A DNA stretch of 64,000 nucleotides from Ceratorhiza oryzae-sativae (lineage: Eukaryota; Basidiomycota; Agaricomycetes; Cantharellales; Ceratobasidiaceae), in the NCBI GenBank assembly GCA_030998015.1, contig JARWMV010000236.1:868001-932000 (forward strand). Direction: 5' to 3'. A program made the position numbers and the translations under genes. The notes below the pieces were generated by a model. The model saw nothing but the letters and a program-made list of their open reading frames with translations, made no database searches and had not been told where the DNA came from. Positions 45,690-56,197 of this stretch are shown here, in pieces; positions within the stretch are counted from its first letter, which is position 1; every line of letters starts with the position of its first letter.

Positions 45690-48448
45690 ATGTCGAGCTT
45701 TGCGTCGAGTCAGAGTGCAAGTCGTAAGCGGTCCCGCTCGTATTGGTCTTTCTCGCTTTGAACCGGGGCTTTCATTTGGGGTTCGCAGATGACGAGGATA
45801 GCGATGTGCCTGCACCCAAACGTGCTCGCCACTCGCGCCAGCCCAAGCAAAAACGGAAACCCATCAGTCTGGCCGGGATCATTCACGTCCCCATGGACAT
45901 TTTCGCTGAAGCGAGTCCTCCGGTTCGCTCTTTGCTTTGCCACCGAACTAACCCACACACCACACAGATCACATCACACCTCAACCCGCACGATATTCTT
46001 TCCCTCGCACGAACGGCCAAGCACTACCGCACTCTCCTCATGCAGCGCTCGGCTAAACATATCTGGAGTGCATCAGAGCGAAACGTCCCGGGCTTGCCTC
46101 CTTGTCCGGACCATCTGGATGAACCAGAGTACGCCGCACTGGTGTTTGGCAAGTATTGCTCCGAGTGTGCGGCGAATGTGGGCGTGGGCAGGCGGATGGA
46201 TGAGGTGCTTTGTGTCAAGCTGTGTAATGGATGTAGGGAACGGATGTGAGTACATCTCCTTTATGGGTTGGTGTTGAAAATTGAATGGGGAGGTGTAGGA
46301 TTGTGGGCAGTTCTTCGGTACCAGATCCGGTGCGCCACCTGGTTCTCTTTTCAACAAGTAGCTCTACAATTCATTTCGTTCATCGGTTTCGAACTGACAT
46401 TTGCTCCTAGCGATAAAGTCACCAACCTCCCTCAATTCAGGCTACACACTCATCAACAGCGTCAATACTGTAACCACAGCCATGTATCTCCACGCCAGTA
46501 ATGGGGACACCGGAGGCTTTCAACGATGGCAACAACAGCGACAGACCGCTCTCGCAAAACAACAAGCGTTCGCGATGGTTTGGGTCCGTTTTTAGATAGT
46601 ATGGACGAAAAGAGAGACGACGAAGTGGAGGAGATCAAGGCTAGACGGTTCGCTGCGTGAGTATGCGTGGCATGCGGCGACGGGGGCTAGACTGACGATG
46701 GAATGTGCGTAGCATTAAAGGCCGGCTGATGCAGATCGGGTGGGAAGAGGCCGATTGCCATGTCACGCACTATCCGGTCCTGCGAGAGTGGCAAAAACTC
46801 GTTGCGCAACCGAAACCGCTCACCGATCGCAGTATGTTTGTCATTTATTCACCTTGATTATACTAACGCATATATTCTAGTCTGGGACAACATCCTCCCT
46901 AAACTCGTTCCGATCCTCACGGCAAACCGACAAGAGCGACTGATCAAAGAGCGAAAACAACGTAAAAAAGAGCGAATAGTTCGAATGCACGGCCTTCTCG
47001 CCGAACTGGAAGATTCAGCCAGACAATCTGTCGAGTTCCAAGACGGAGATGTTATGGGGACGCTCACGACGGCCGTCTTGCCTTTTCCAAATCGGCATAC
47101 AGCACTGAGGTTACCCGTTGTGATGGCTCTATTAAAGGAGGATGTGCCAGGAGATGTGGTCGCGGAGATGTTTAACGCGAGGAAGGGGGAAGTGGTGAGG
47201 AACGCCGAGAATTGGAGGTACCGGGTCGAGGAAGAATTAGCAAAGATGGTCGAGACCGCCGGAGAAGGGTTTGGCGGATTGCTCAGAGTAGCGACGAGGT
47301 ACCCTTGGGAGGGTGTTAGCCGATGGGGTGAGCTGCACTTTTCTCGCAAATTAGAACAGCTAATTTGTAGGCATTTCAGAGATGACATCTACGGCCTTTA
47401 CACAGCGGTCCTTGGAGCACATCAAAATGACCACCCGGAGGTTACTACGTGCAGACAGCGTGTTCCAACTCGGGAGTCCGAGGGATTTCAACTGGTCTCG
47501 CACATGCCACTTTTATCCAGATGTCATCCACATGCACCAAGCTCAGCTCGAGCAACAGCACCCAACCGATGCTGAGGATACAGATGATGGCAACGATGGA
47601 AATGATGGATATGAGGGTGATGTTCTTCGGAAACCACTAAATTTCTCGGGCCTATCTGGGCATGGACCTGGTAAACGAGCGGCTAGGCGGCTACTGAGGT
47701 CTCTGGGCAAGCCGCACGCGGCGTATTTGGAAATGAAGGCGATTGGGCAGAGGTTCGTGTGTGAAAGGTGTTGGGTAAAGAGGCCGATGGGCTGGGCTGA
47801 GATTGTGAGTCGCAAGTCTTTTTGTTTAGCAGATTCGTTTAGCAAACTGAATATATGCAGGTCGAACATTACGCAAATGTCCAACCCAGCTTCAACGCTA
47901 CCAAGCATTGGTATGCTCACCAGGGTATCAAGTTCAACAACGAACACGACACACCCGATGATAGGCTTGCGGACGAGGCGGCTGTAGCTGTTGAGAAGGA
48001 TGATACCTGGGTAGCCAGGCGCCAAAGGTTTCCTCCTTCCTTCAGCACCCTCGGCCTCGAGAAGGCCGAATCAAAACCGGGCATAAGTGCCTCGACCGAA
48101 GGCGGCTCGGTCAGTGTGCCCGAACCTCAGTCGGCGACGAAGCCATTGATAAAGATTCTGAGCTTTGAGGAAGCTGGAGGAATGCTTTCGGACGAAAGTG
48201 GGGACAATGTCGTGAGATGTGGAATTTGCGAAGCGGTGGCGGAAGGGGATGACGGATTCGGAGGAGGCATACCTATGCCAAGGCCTCGAGGGTCGAGGGA
48301 AGTTATTATTCAACATGTAATTGACGTGTAAGCGGAATCCCTCTGAGCCCCTTTACTTGGCTAAGTGCTCGGTTCCAGGCATGAACTCCCGGAGGAAAAG
48401 TGGGAGATGGCGTTGAAAATCGATCAAGATAACCTTGGGTCAGACTGA
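45690..48448 (+). CDS. F-box protein with CxxC zinc-finger-like motifs (copy B)
   Basis: Paralog of copy A. N-terminal basic stretch (APKRARHSRQPKQKRKPI), F-box (HVPMDIFAEITSHLNPHDIL, SLARTAKHYRTLLMQRSAKH), knuckle with CSEC and CNGC pairs, helical middle (LREWQKLVAQPKPL; IWDNILPKLVPILTANRQER; LLAELEDSARQSVEF), then RRLLRSLGKPHAAYLEMKAI, FVCERC, VEHYANVQPSFNAT, VRCGICEAV and the end KIDQDNLGSD. The intron inside the F-box (45911-45967) has GC-AG ends with a CTAAC branch point. Near 46577-46581 (ATGGTTTGGG) the frame must gain one base to continue into LDSMDEKRDDEVEEI; this site is less certain than others. A decayed third copy follows directly. Confidence 0.75.
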
Positions 48449-48764
48449 ATATTTGTACGGGACTGTATCTTAGATATTAGAATGATGTGCTCTATGTAAT
48501 GTATCGATTCAATGGAAGGCTGACATACTGGGTTTTTGGTTTAATTCGATCTGCCAGGCTAGCGCATATATGCTATTATTTTTACAGGCTGATAGAATAT
48601 TCTGCGTCCCGAGAGCAGGTTTCGGGTACTCCTATCCTACATCATAGACATAGTTTAGCAAAGACAACCCCAGATCGGAATACAAACACCGATCAAACTA
48701 TTGTGGGTATGAACATGAGCAGGAAGCCAACAAGATTCAAGGACCAGGCGTTGGTTCGACATAG

Positions 48765-49008
48765 GCTCATCTCTCGGTGCAAAGCGTTGCAGGCAAGCTG
48801 CTTGATCTCTTGGGACCTAACGCAGCGTAGCTAGAAATGAAGAGCATTGGATGTCGATTTTCCCATTCCCGCTGTTGGGTCGAGCGGTCATGGAGTGGGT
48901 GGATTGAGCCGCTTTGTTGGTATTCTTTGAAGTAAATGTCGGGCTGGGGATATTCTATTTCTACAAGTCGAACATTTCGACATTGCATACAATGTACACC
49001 AAATGTGA
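48765..49008 (+). pseudogene. Relic of the F-box family C-terminal region
   Basis: One frame reads GKLLDLLGPNAA, stop, LEMKSIGCRFSHSRCWVERS. It lines up with copy B (RRLLRSLGKPHAAYLEMKAI, then GQRFVCERCWVKRP), with a TAG stop (48828-48830) at the place of a tyrosine. After a remnant intron the next exon is also recognisable: VEHFDIAYNVHQM, then stop, against VEHYANVQPSF. The first CxxC cysteine is lost (CERC to HSRC). It lies 317 bp downstream of copy B in the same orientation, so it is a tandem duplicate that has decayed. Only about 80 codons are readable; the rest is gone or unrecognisable. Confidence 0.7.
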
Positions 49009-49020
49009 ACAGGCTCCTAT

Positions 49021-49341
49021 TTGGATTGTATATTGCCCTTGATATCTACCAACTTACATGACCCAGCTAACATCAAACCTGGCTGCACGCATTCACTCAT
49101 CGGTCGGAGGGAGAGAGACCTCAGCCAAGAGGAGATCTCTCGAAGACTAGCTGTGGCAATTTTTACACGTGAAGACGCAGATGCGTTGCTTTCAGTTGAC
49201 CCTCCGACCCGGCTATTTGGATGCCAGTTGCGCAAACTTGTGAAAGGGGATTTTGTTGAAAAGGTTAAGGCGCTGCCACAGGGCTCAAAGCAAGAGATGG
49301 AGCAACATGCGGTAGAAGAGCAAGGTAAATATGACCTTTAA
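49021..49341 (+). CDS. Unknown open frame, 106 codons
   Basis: I do not recognise this protein. It is charged and looks helical (RRERDLSQEEISRRLAVAIF, TREDADALLSVDPPTRLFGC, RKLVKGDFVEKVKALPQGSK). A donor-like GGTAAAT and an acceptor (TTCCACAG) 3' of it could extend it by another exon starting DTLGHCPRKW. It lies between the F-box relic and ARL2. It could be a remnant of a larger gene or of the family copy next to it, though I see no alignment with copies A or B. Confidence 0.3.
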   Translation: MDCILPLISTNLHDPANIKPGCTHSLIGRRERDLSQEEISRRLAVAIFTREDADALLSVDPPTRLFGCQLRKLVKGDFVEKVKALPQGSKQEMEQHAVEEQGKYDL

Positions 49342-49676
49342 TCGAAAATTGCTAACCAACTACTTCCACAGACACCCTGGGACACTGTCCGAGAAAATGG
49401 ATTGAACAATCTCCCTTTAGTCTAAATCGTCACGCTTACATTTTACGCAATACATATATGTTATTGAATTTAATTTGGATAATATCGTGGGCTGGATCTT
49501 GGTATATAACATTACAGCTTCGTGAAACAGTCTGCTTCAACCCAAATGGTCACTAAGTCCAGCAGTTTGTTGTGGTCATGACTAGACAAGCGCCGTGCTT
49601 GGTCATCGAGTTGTGCTGGAAAGGTGCTTGGCAACTCCAATCTTGGAGTCAGGTTTACCAACAGTTGTCAACGATC

Positions 49677-50659
49677 ATGGGGCTCCTGACGATTATTCGT
49701 AAAAATAAAAGGAAAGAGCGGGAGATGCGAGTTCTCTTTCTGTAAGCGCAAATGCTCATCTTGTCCGCCCTATAACCTGGCTGGTAGAGGCTTGGATAAC
49801 GCTGGAAAAACGACAATTCTCAAGCGTCTAAAAGGACAAGATGTCATGTCGACTAGCCCAACACTTGGTTTCGAGATTTCAACGCTCACGCACGGAAAGT
49901 AAGTTCATCGTTGTTCATACCGCTGTATGGCAGATTCAACTGTCGTTATCGTAAATTCAAGGTACCTGCTCAATATTTGTAAGCGTGGGGTTTGAAGATT
50001 TTCTTCTCAATAGTAATGACGAGATAGGGGACGTTGGGGGACAACGCACGTTGCGGCCATACTGGCGAAACTATTTTGAGCAAACGGATGTTCTCGTCTG
50101 GGTCGTTGACTCCGGTGACCGCCTCAGAATGGATGATTGCCGCGAGGAATTACACGCGTTACTACAAGAGCAGGTGTGTCCATACGTTCTGTCATTCGCG
50201 TTTTACCTCTTCCTTCAATGTCGACGGTTAACCTTCCTCGCTTAGCGGCTGGCTGGAGCCTCCCTCCTCGTGTTTGCCAATAAACAGGATATTACTGGCT
50301 CTATGACTGATTTAGAAATCAAAACAGTGAGTCTTTGATACCCCAATAACTGCCTTAACACGCGGGCTATCAATTATTCTATCGAATCACAGCATCCATA
50401 TTCTTCGAGCAACGATCCGTAGAGTTCACTGATGCCCTTGACGCGCTAGGCTCTTGATCTGCCTTCAATTCGTTCGCATCGATGGCGAATCCAGGCATGC
50501 AGTGCTTTCACTGGCGAAAACGTTCACTCTGGGTTGGATTGGGCTGTCTCAGAAGTGGCTCGGCGTGTATATTGGGGTGTGGTTGACGACGCTACAGCAC
50601 CAAGCACGACCGCAGGAGCCGGGCCAGAAATCCAGCAGCTGGGTAGCGGCCCCGCTTAG
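49677..50659 (+). CDS. ARL2: ARL2, ADP-ribosylation factor-like GTPase
   Basis: A small GTPase of the tubulin-cofactor pathway (fission yeast Alp41, budding yeast Cin4), acting in alpha/beta-tubulin folding and microtubule function. GTPase motifs are P-loop [14 protein letters not shown], switch 1 SPTLGFEI, switch 2 [24 protein letters not shown] in [14 protein letters not shown], and CSAFTG. ARL2-type features are the N-terminus [19 protein letters not shown], the [20 protein letters not shown] stretch and [19 protein letters not shown] is encoded by a 17-nt microexon (49962-49978) whose omission would break the frame. A non-conserved 25-residue tail ([15 protein letters not shown]) follows the GTPase fold. 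Six or seven exons, all in frame. Confidence 0.94.
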
Positions 50660-51691
50660 CTTAGTATTGAGGTAAGTAATAAGCACATCTCTCAGCCTCT
50701 GAACTGATGCGATTGTCTTACATAGAAAGTGAAAGGCTAATGCATCGGCGAGATAATTCACAGGAATATGAATAGATCGGTAGCAAACAGATTACTGGCG
50801 GTATCGAAGTTCCATCGTCGATGTTAGTCGCCGCAACTGCCAATCGTGCCGTGTATATAGTCATGTACGGAATCAAGCATGACTGAAAGTCCGAAACGGT
50901 GAGCGCGTAACAAGGAAGTGAACCCCTGATTAGAGGGGGGGGGTATTCGGCATCCTGTGAGCGGTCAGAGGCTGGGAACAAGAGCATACGATCGCACGGT
51001 GTGCTCGGGATATCGCAGCCTTAGCAAAACCCGTATGGCTTAAGGTGTGCAGCTTTTTTCGGGAACCCTGCTTTGACGTCAACCTGTGGGTGTATGGGAT
51101 TCTTAGTGACATGAGATCTAATCCACTACACACCAAGGCTGCTATGTGTTGCTGAGTGCTACCCAGACCCCGGGTAAGCATGCGAGCCTACGGGAGTATA
51201 CTCAGAGAATCGGGTGTTCGCTGGGGACAATTAGGGATGTTCCTCGGGTTATCACACCACGATCTGGCCCGTACAAACAAATGAGCGGGAGATGAGACCA
51301 GCCCGCGAGGTATTCGCTTAATACAGAACGCACAAGTAGGCCACTGGGAGTTCACCGTCATTCGAATTCTCTGAAACAGAATGCACTACCGCCAAATTGC
51401 CATAGGCAAAAGAAGAACGCACATGCCTAACTATTTCGCATTGTATGAGCCCCCTGAGTCAGCTTAAGATCAGCTTCGTGATATTGACTACATGACGTGC
51501 GAGTTGTTCATTGCTTACATGAGGCGATAATCTCCCATGCTCTTTACCACCATCTCCCAAGCATCCTTCAGCCTTAGAACAGCGTTCGTATTTTGCACAT
51601 ACTTTGTTGTGCTTGGAGCTAACTGGGCTGCGACATAAGACGCCTGAGCCTTGCGTCTAGAATTCGATTCCTGTCAACACAACGCTTCAGC
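50660..51691. other. Intergenic stretch, 1.0 kb
   Basis: It lies between ARL2 and the GST gene, both on the plus strand. It contains a run of G (about 50934-50942) and no supported gene. The last 100 bp before 51692 are the likely GST promoter; I see no clear TATA box. Confidence 0.35.
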
Positions 51692-52937
51692 ATGGCCACC
51701 GTCGATACTTCTATCTACCCGCACGCGACCGGAAATGCACTAAAAACAGTGCAAGCCCATAGCACGGGAGAGGTAGATCAATCAGAGCTTGTTTTCTACA
51801 GTGGTATGGATCTTTCATTCAACCAACCGGGTGTCCTCAGTTCATTCAGATTGCCAGGTTGGTTTTGTCCATTTGTCCAACGCGTAAGTTGCCTTTGTTA
51901 CAAAGCGAATGCCCCTCAAGCAAGACCACAACCTTCAGGCATGGATTGCGTTGGAGGAGAAAGGAATACCATATTGTATGTATTCAGCATAGCCAAGTCT
52001 TGCGTATATCAATATTACTTCTCCCCATATAACTGAATGGGCATTTAGTGTACCAGGAAGAAAATCCTTACAAAAAGGTACGAGTATTCCTTGATTTGTA
52101 TTGCGCCAAGTCATCCTTACCATCATTCTAGGATGCTAAATTTCTTGAGAAGTTTCCGAAAGGATTGGTTCCGGTGTGTCTCTTCCACAATAGTCACCAC
52201 TTGCTATAATGTAAGTATATGCGTATAGGGCGTATTGTACAAAGGGGATCCCATCGCCGAATCGCTTGTGATTCTTGAATTCCTTGAGGATGGTGATTGA
52301 TTTCCCCTATAACTCAACTTGACGTTGACTCAGAGCCGAGTTGTAGCTTACCCTCAAGTTCCCTTGTTACCTTCGGACCCGTACGCCCGGGCTCAAGTTC
52401 GTTACGCTGTGGATGGCGTAACAAAGTCGGTCCTTCCCCCGTTCTACAGACTGCTACAGGCCCAAGAATCAGAAAAGCGGAATGAGGCTCGCCAGGGTTC
52501 GCTCTTCATTTACAACCCGCGATAGTGAGCTAACAGCAACAATATTAAAATATTCACGAATCAGACTTGTACAAGGGATTGCAGACATTTGCCAAAGGGA
52601 TCAAAGGAAAATTCTGGGCTGGCGAACAACTTACTCATGCAGATATCGCGCTCCTCCCCTTTATTGTCAGGATGCCAATTCTGGAGGCACACCGGGACTT
52701 CAAGAAAGCGGAAGTCGGGTATGATTTTGAGGGTAAGTATGATTCTCGTGCCGCTTTTTTCCTAAATCGCCAATTGCACCAAACACAGCCTACGCCGAAC
52801 GAGTCGTCAACCTACCTTCGGTGCAGCGCACACTATCAGAGTCCGATCGATATGAGGAGGTATATGGTCGCTATTTACGCAACGAAACTCAATCTGAAGT
52901 CGCAAAGAACACACGAGCTGGACGCATGCTCCCTTGA
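51692..52937 (+). CDS. Glutathione S-transferase, omega-like
   Basis: A thiol transferase/glutathionyl-reductase type GST. The catalytic cysteine sits in the omega-class motif (LPGWFCPFVQRAWIALEEKG). The thioredoxin half continues PYLYQEENPYKKDAKFLEKF, PKGLVPALYKGDPIAESLVI, LEFLED; the helical half has LLPSDPYARAQVRYAVDGVT, YKGLQTFAKGIKGKFWAGEQ, LTHADIALLPFIVRMPILEA. An N-terminal extension of about 50 residues precedes the fold and is not typical of the class. Seven exons. The end NTRAGRMLP is 53 bp from the GRC3 stop, on the opposite strand. Such GSTs are expanded in wood- and plant-degrading fungi for detoxification (inference). Confidence 0.9.
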
Positions 52938-52990
52938 TGGGCGAACCCGTACGACATACGCGTATTTGTGAAATTATAATACGAATTGAT

Positions 52991-55471
52991 CTATGCCTGA
53001 CCTCGCCTCATAATGTTACGGCGAATCCGTCTTCGTTCTCCACCCGCCCCCTCCGCAACACTTCTACCCCACTGCAAGAATGGTAGATCAAGTCCCTGTT
53101 CATGCCCTCCAACATCTAGGAACCCCCAAATAGGCATACTAAGCTCCCCTAGCACGAGATTTCGGCACGTTCTGAGTTCGTGGGTTGGTGTTGGGGTAAG
53201 GAGCTGTAATCGTCCGTCCGAAATACCTCGGACGAAACCCAAGCCTATGCACCGAGACGTTTGTGGTGAAGGAGGGAGCCCGCCTTGGATATATACTTGG
53301 CCCGAGTGTGACGCAGGCGAGTCAGGCGCAACAAGTCCAACAATTCCGCATACAAGTGCTTTTGAGAGTTCTGAAGGGACAATATCCTCCCCCCCAGGAG
53401 CTATTATAGATATGCTTTCTATTGCTTTGCTTCTGTCGATGACTATTGGCGCCACGCCTCTAAGAGGGAGGTTAGTATCCCAGCATTCTATATAGGAGTC
53501 TGATAGAAGTGGCGATCTTGTTGAAGCGAACCGTCCATGAAAGTATGATATCAGAGCGATGTTTCGTAGATCGGATGCTGACAATCGTGAGGGGTATAGT
53601 GCAGGGGGTATCGGTGTCGTTGGTATTTGAATACTTGGTGGGCTAGCACCGGTAGTGCTAGAGGGTTCACCAACATAGTTTCGAGGAATAAACAAAGTGT
53701 TTGGGTTCGATGTTACACCAGTGGCTCGAAGATCGATAATATGGGTCGGCTGAAAGATTTGTTCTATCGAGCGGAGCAGATCGGCCCCCATTCCTTTAAT
53801 CCATCCCTGTGTATTAACTACAAGAGGAATAGCACTCCAGACCTTGCTTTGTGAGCTATCCCCAGGCCCTTGAGTTACGTGGTCGCCAAGAATCGTGGAA
53901 TACTTCAAGTTCAATTGGTAATACTGCGATAGGTCGTTAAGAGCAGAGAGGTAGTGAGACGGACTTGTTTTAGGAGAGGTTCCCCCAATGAAATGAGCAC
54001 GCCGTGGTATGCTCAGGTGTGTGAAAGCGGGACCTTCAAATTGTTCAGCTATGAGTATATTTAGGAAAAACCATGAGATTGGCATCTCATACCAAAGACA
54101 GGAGCAACCAAAATATTGAGTGACACCATTCCTCCCGGGGTAAATTCACTCTGGCCGAGATCACACTCAACGAAGGCTACTTGATGATAGCTATTTGGGC
54201 GTTTGTCAGCACGATGTGCGAATGCAGCATTCAAATCAGGAATTTCACCTATTGAGCAACGAGTTCGCTAAGATTTTCGCAAACGTACTTTTCCCCGTGT
54301 TCTTTCCACCTTTCACTAGAACTACAGGTGCATCGCATTCCTGGTTATCTAGAACGTTTACGGGCGGAGACGTGATGGTATTGAGCGCTTGCCGCCAATC
54401 TTCCGATATATATAATATTGAGTCATATTTAGGCTCAGCTTTCAACTGACTAGTTGATTAGTTACGGTGGCAATTATGATATAGTGTTAAACTCACGATA
54501 TGTATTCCACTAGCGATTTTACATGTAGCCCCAGAATCGCGAGGGTCTGGTTCGAACGGTTTCCCAAATGATCCTATAACTCGCCCCAATCCCTCTATAC
54601 CAGAGACAAGTTCTTGTACAAGGACAACAGAGTGACAAGAATCCGCTATACCCCGTATATGCTGTGGAAGCTGTCCGAATAGCGAGGCTATCGACGAATC
54701 AACACGAGTGGAGGCATTGTCGCATGCAAGAGGTACCCATATTGTAGGAATAGGGTGCGAGCGAGGGGCGAAAATTCGATGAATTATTCTCGAAGGCGAA
54801 AGAGGGGTACCCATTAATTCAATCACCCCCTGTAATAAGGCGAACCGCATTGTGCCAACAAACAACAACGACTCCCCTGGTTGCATAATCAAGATATGAG
54901 CCGCTATGGATTCTCCGGTGATTAAAGCCACCTGTTCAGCAGAAATAGAAAACAGGTTTTGGCCGTTAACTGGGTTGAACATATTGCCAGAAATTCTGGC
55001 GGGCCTTCGAATTGATTTGCATGAGCGACGGCATGACAAAACTAGATCCCACCTGTACCAGTTTTCTCCATTACCCGATTCTTGCTGCGGGCTAAACTCG
55101 CCGAGACCGGAATTTTTTTGGGAAGCTGGAGCTTCGCCTTCGTCCGAAGAATCGACGACAGGCTGACTAGGAGAGTATGCTCGCTGAGGAGTGGAGCTAG
55201 TTGAAGCTTGCTGAGTAGCACCATGGTTTTCGGCTCTGTACTTCTTTTTGTTCTGTTTTTCTGCTTTGAAACTTGTACCTGCTGCCTCTGATTCCCTGAT
55301 GGACAATGCCGATGTCTTTCGTTTTAGGGGTACGGCCAATGGTGTATCCACAGGAGCTTCGGTGGTGCCAGAAGTATCAAGAGTATTATTTATTGTTTCC
55401 AAAGATGCCCTGTATTCTCGTTGCGCAGCCTTTCTTCGCGCAATAGCGCTAAGAGGATGGTTTGAAGACAT
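52991..55471 (-). CDS. GRC3: GRC3/NOL9, polynucleotide 5'-hydroxyl kinase of rRNA processing
   Basis: A nucleolar kinase that phosphorylates the 5'-OH of ITS2 cleavage products together with Las1. The N-terminal region is Ser/Lys-rich and low complexity (KRKTSALSIRESEAAGTSFK). A central beta-rich domain follows (FNPVNGQNLFSI; GESLLFVGTMRFALLQGVIE). Then comes the kinase: P-loop VVLVKGGKNTGKSTFAKILA, Walker-B-like YHQVAFVECDLGQSEFTPGG, MVSLNILVAPVF, HFIGGTSPKTSPSHYLSALN, PLVVNTQGWIKGMGADLL and IGLGFVRGISDGRLQLLTP. The end is RRRIRRNIMRRGQA, basic as expected of a nucleolar protein. Four to five exons, one of them long, no frame breaks. Divergent from NDUFB7 by 91 bp. Confidence 0.93.
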
Positions 55472-55562
55472 CAAAAAATGAGGAGAGATTTTAGAGCAAA
55501 TTAATCACGTGGTGGACGTTTTTGCATACATATTTAGAGACCTATACGACACGTGATAGACA
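55472..55562. promoter_or_regulatory. 91-bp divergent promoter, GRC3 / NDUFB7
   Basis: Two CACGTG boxes in opposite orientation, ATCACGTG (55504-55511) and CACGTGAT (55550-55557), form an inverted pair about 46 bp apart between the two start codons. No TATA box. It pairs a nucleolar gene with a mitochondrial complex I gene. Confidence 0.6.
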
Positions 55563-56079
55563 ATGGCGCTTAGCTCACGTTCATTCCCAACGTCCCGGCT
55601 AACCACGATGGCGGCTTCTACGACTGCAACGCAAGAAGAGGCAGCTAAAGCGAGGCTACCTTTGGCGTACAGAGATCAATGCTCTGCGTAAGCATGCTTA
55701 CCCTGGTCCGATTACAAGCCTGATTATAAGGAAAACCAGCTTGTTAATTCCCCTAAATCAATGTCGGAGGCAAGGTAATTACATGCAATGGAACTGCGAG
55801 CATGAGAGGTAAACGATTTTGATCAAAGATATTTTGTTACTGATGGGCATGTGAATGCAGACACGCATACGAGAAGTAAGGTACTACCTACTGGGTCAAC
55901 TAGACCTACTAATGATCTTTATCATCTCGTGATAAAGGTGCCAATACGATGAGCAAGTTTTTTGCGTTTGTCCGCTTTTACCATCCATATAACTCGTTTT
56001 TTTTTATAGCCTGATGCGTCGCATGAGACAGCTCTCGAAGATTAGGCGGGAAAAGGCGGCTAGCGGAGACAAGGAATAA
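55563..56079 (+). CDS. NDUFB7-type subunit of mitochondrial complex I
   Basis: An accessory CHCH subunit of NADH:ubiquinone oxidoreductase on the intermembrane-space side. The protein reads MAASTTATQEEAAKARLPLA, YRDQCSALLIPLNQCRRQGN, YMQWNCEHERHAYEKCQYDD, LMRRMRQLSKIRREK. The cysteines fit the twin Cx9C pattern. The gene needs two consecutive 15-nt microexons (55861-55875 encoding HAYE and 55938-55952 encoding CQYD). The last intron (55953-56009) uses GC-AG ends; reading a GT donor instead gives an unrelated C-terminus. The start may be 55563 or the internal ATG at 55608, which better matches the family length. Confidence 0.85.
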
Positions 56080-56197
56080 ACATGGGCGAGCGATCGACTC
56101 ATTCTCGTGTACGGTATCAAGAGAACAACGCCAACTTATGAACTGGAGAAGTGCTCTTGAATTTATAAGTTAGGATGTACATGCGCCTCGCCTGACT

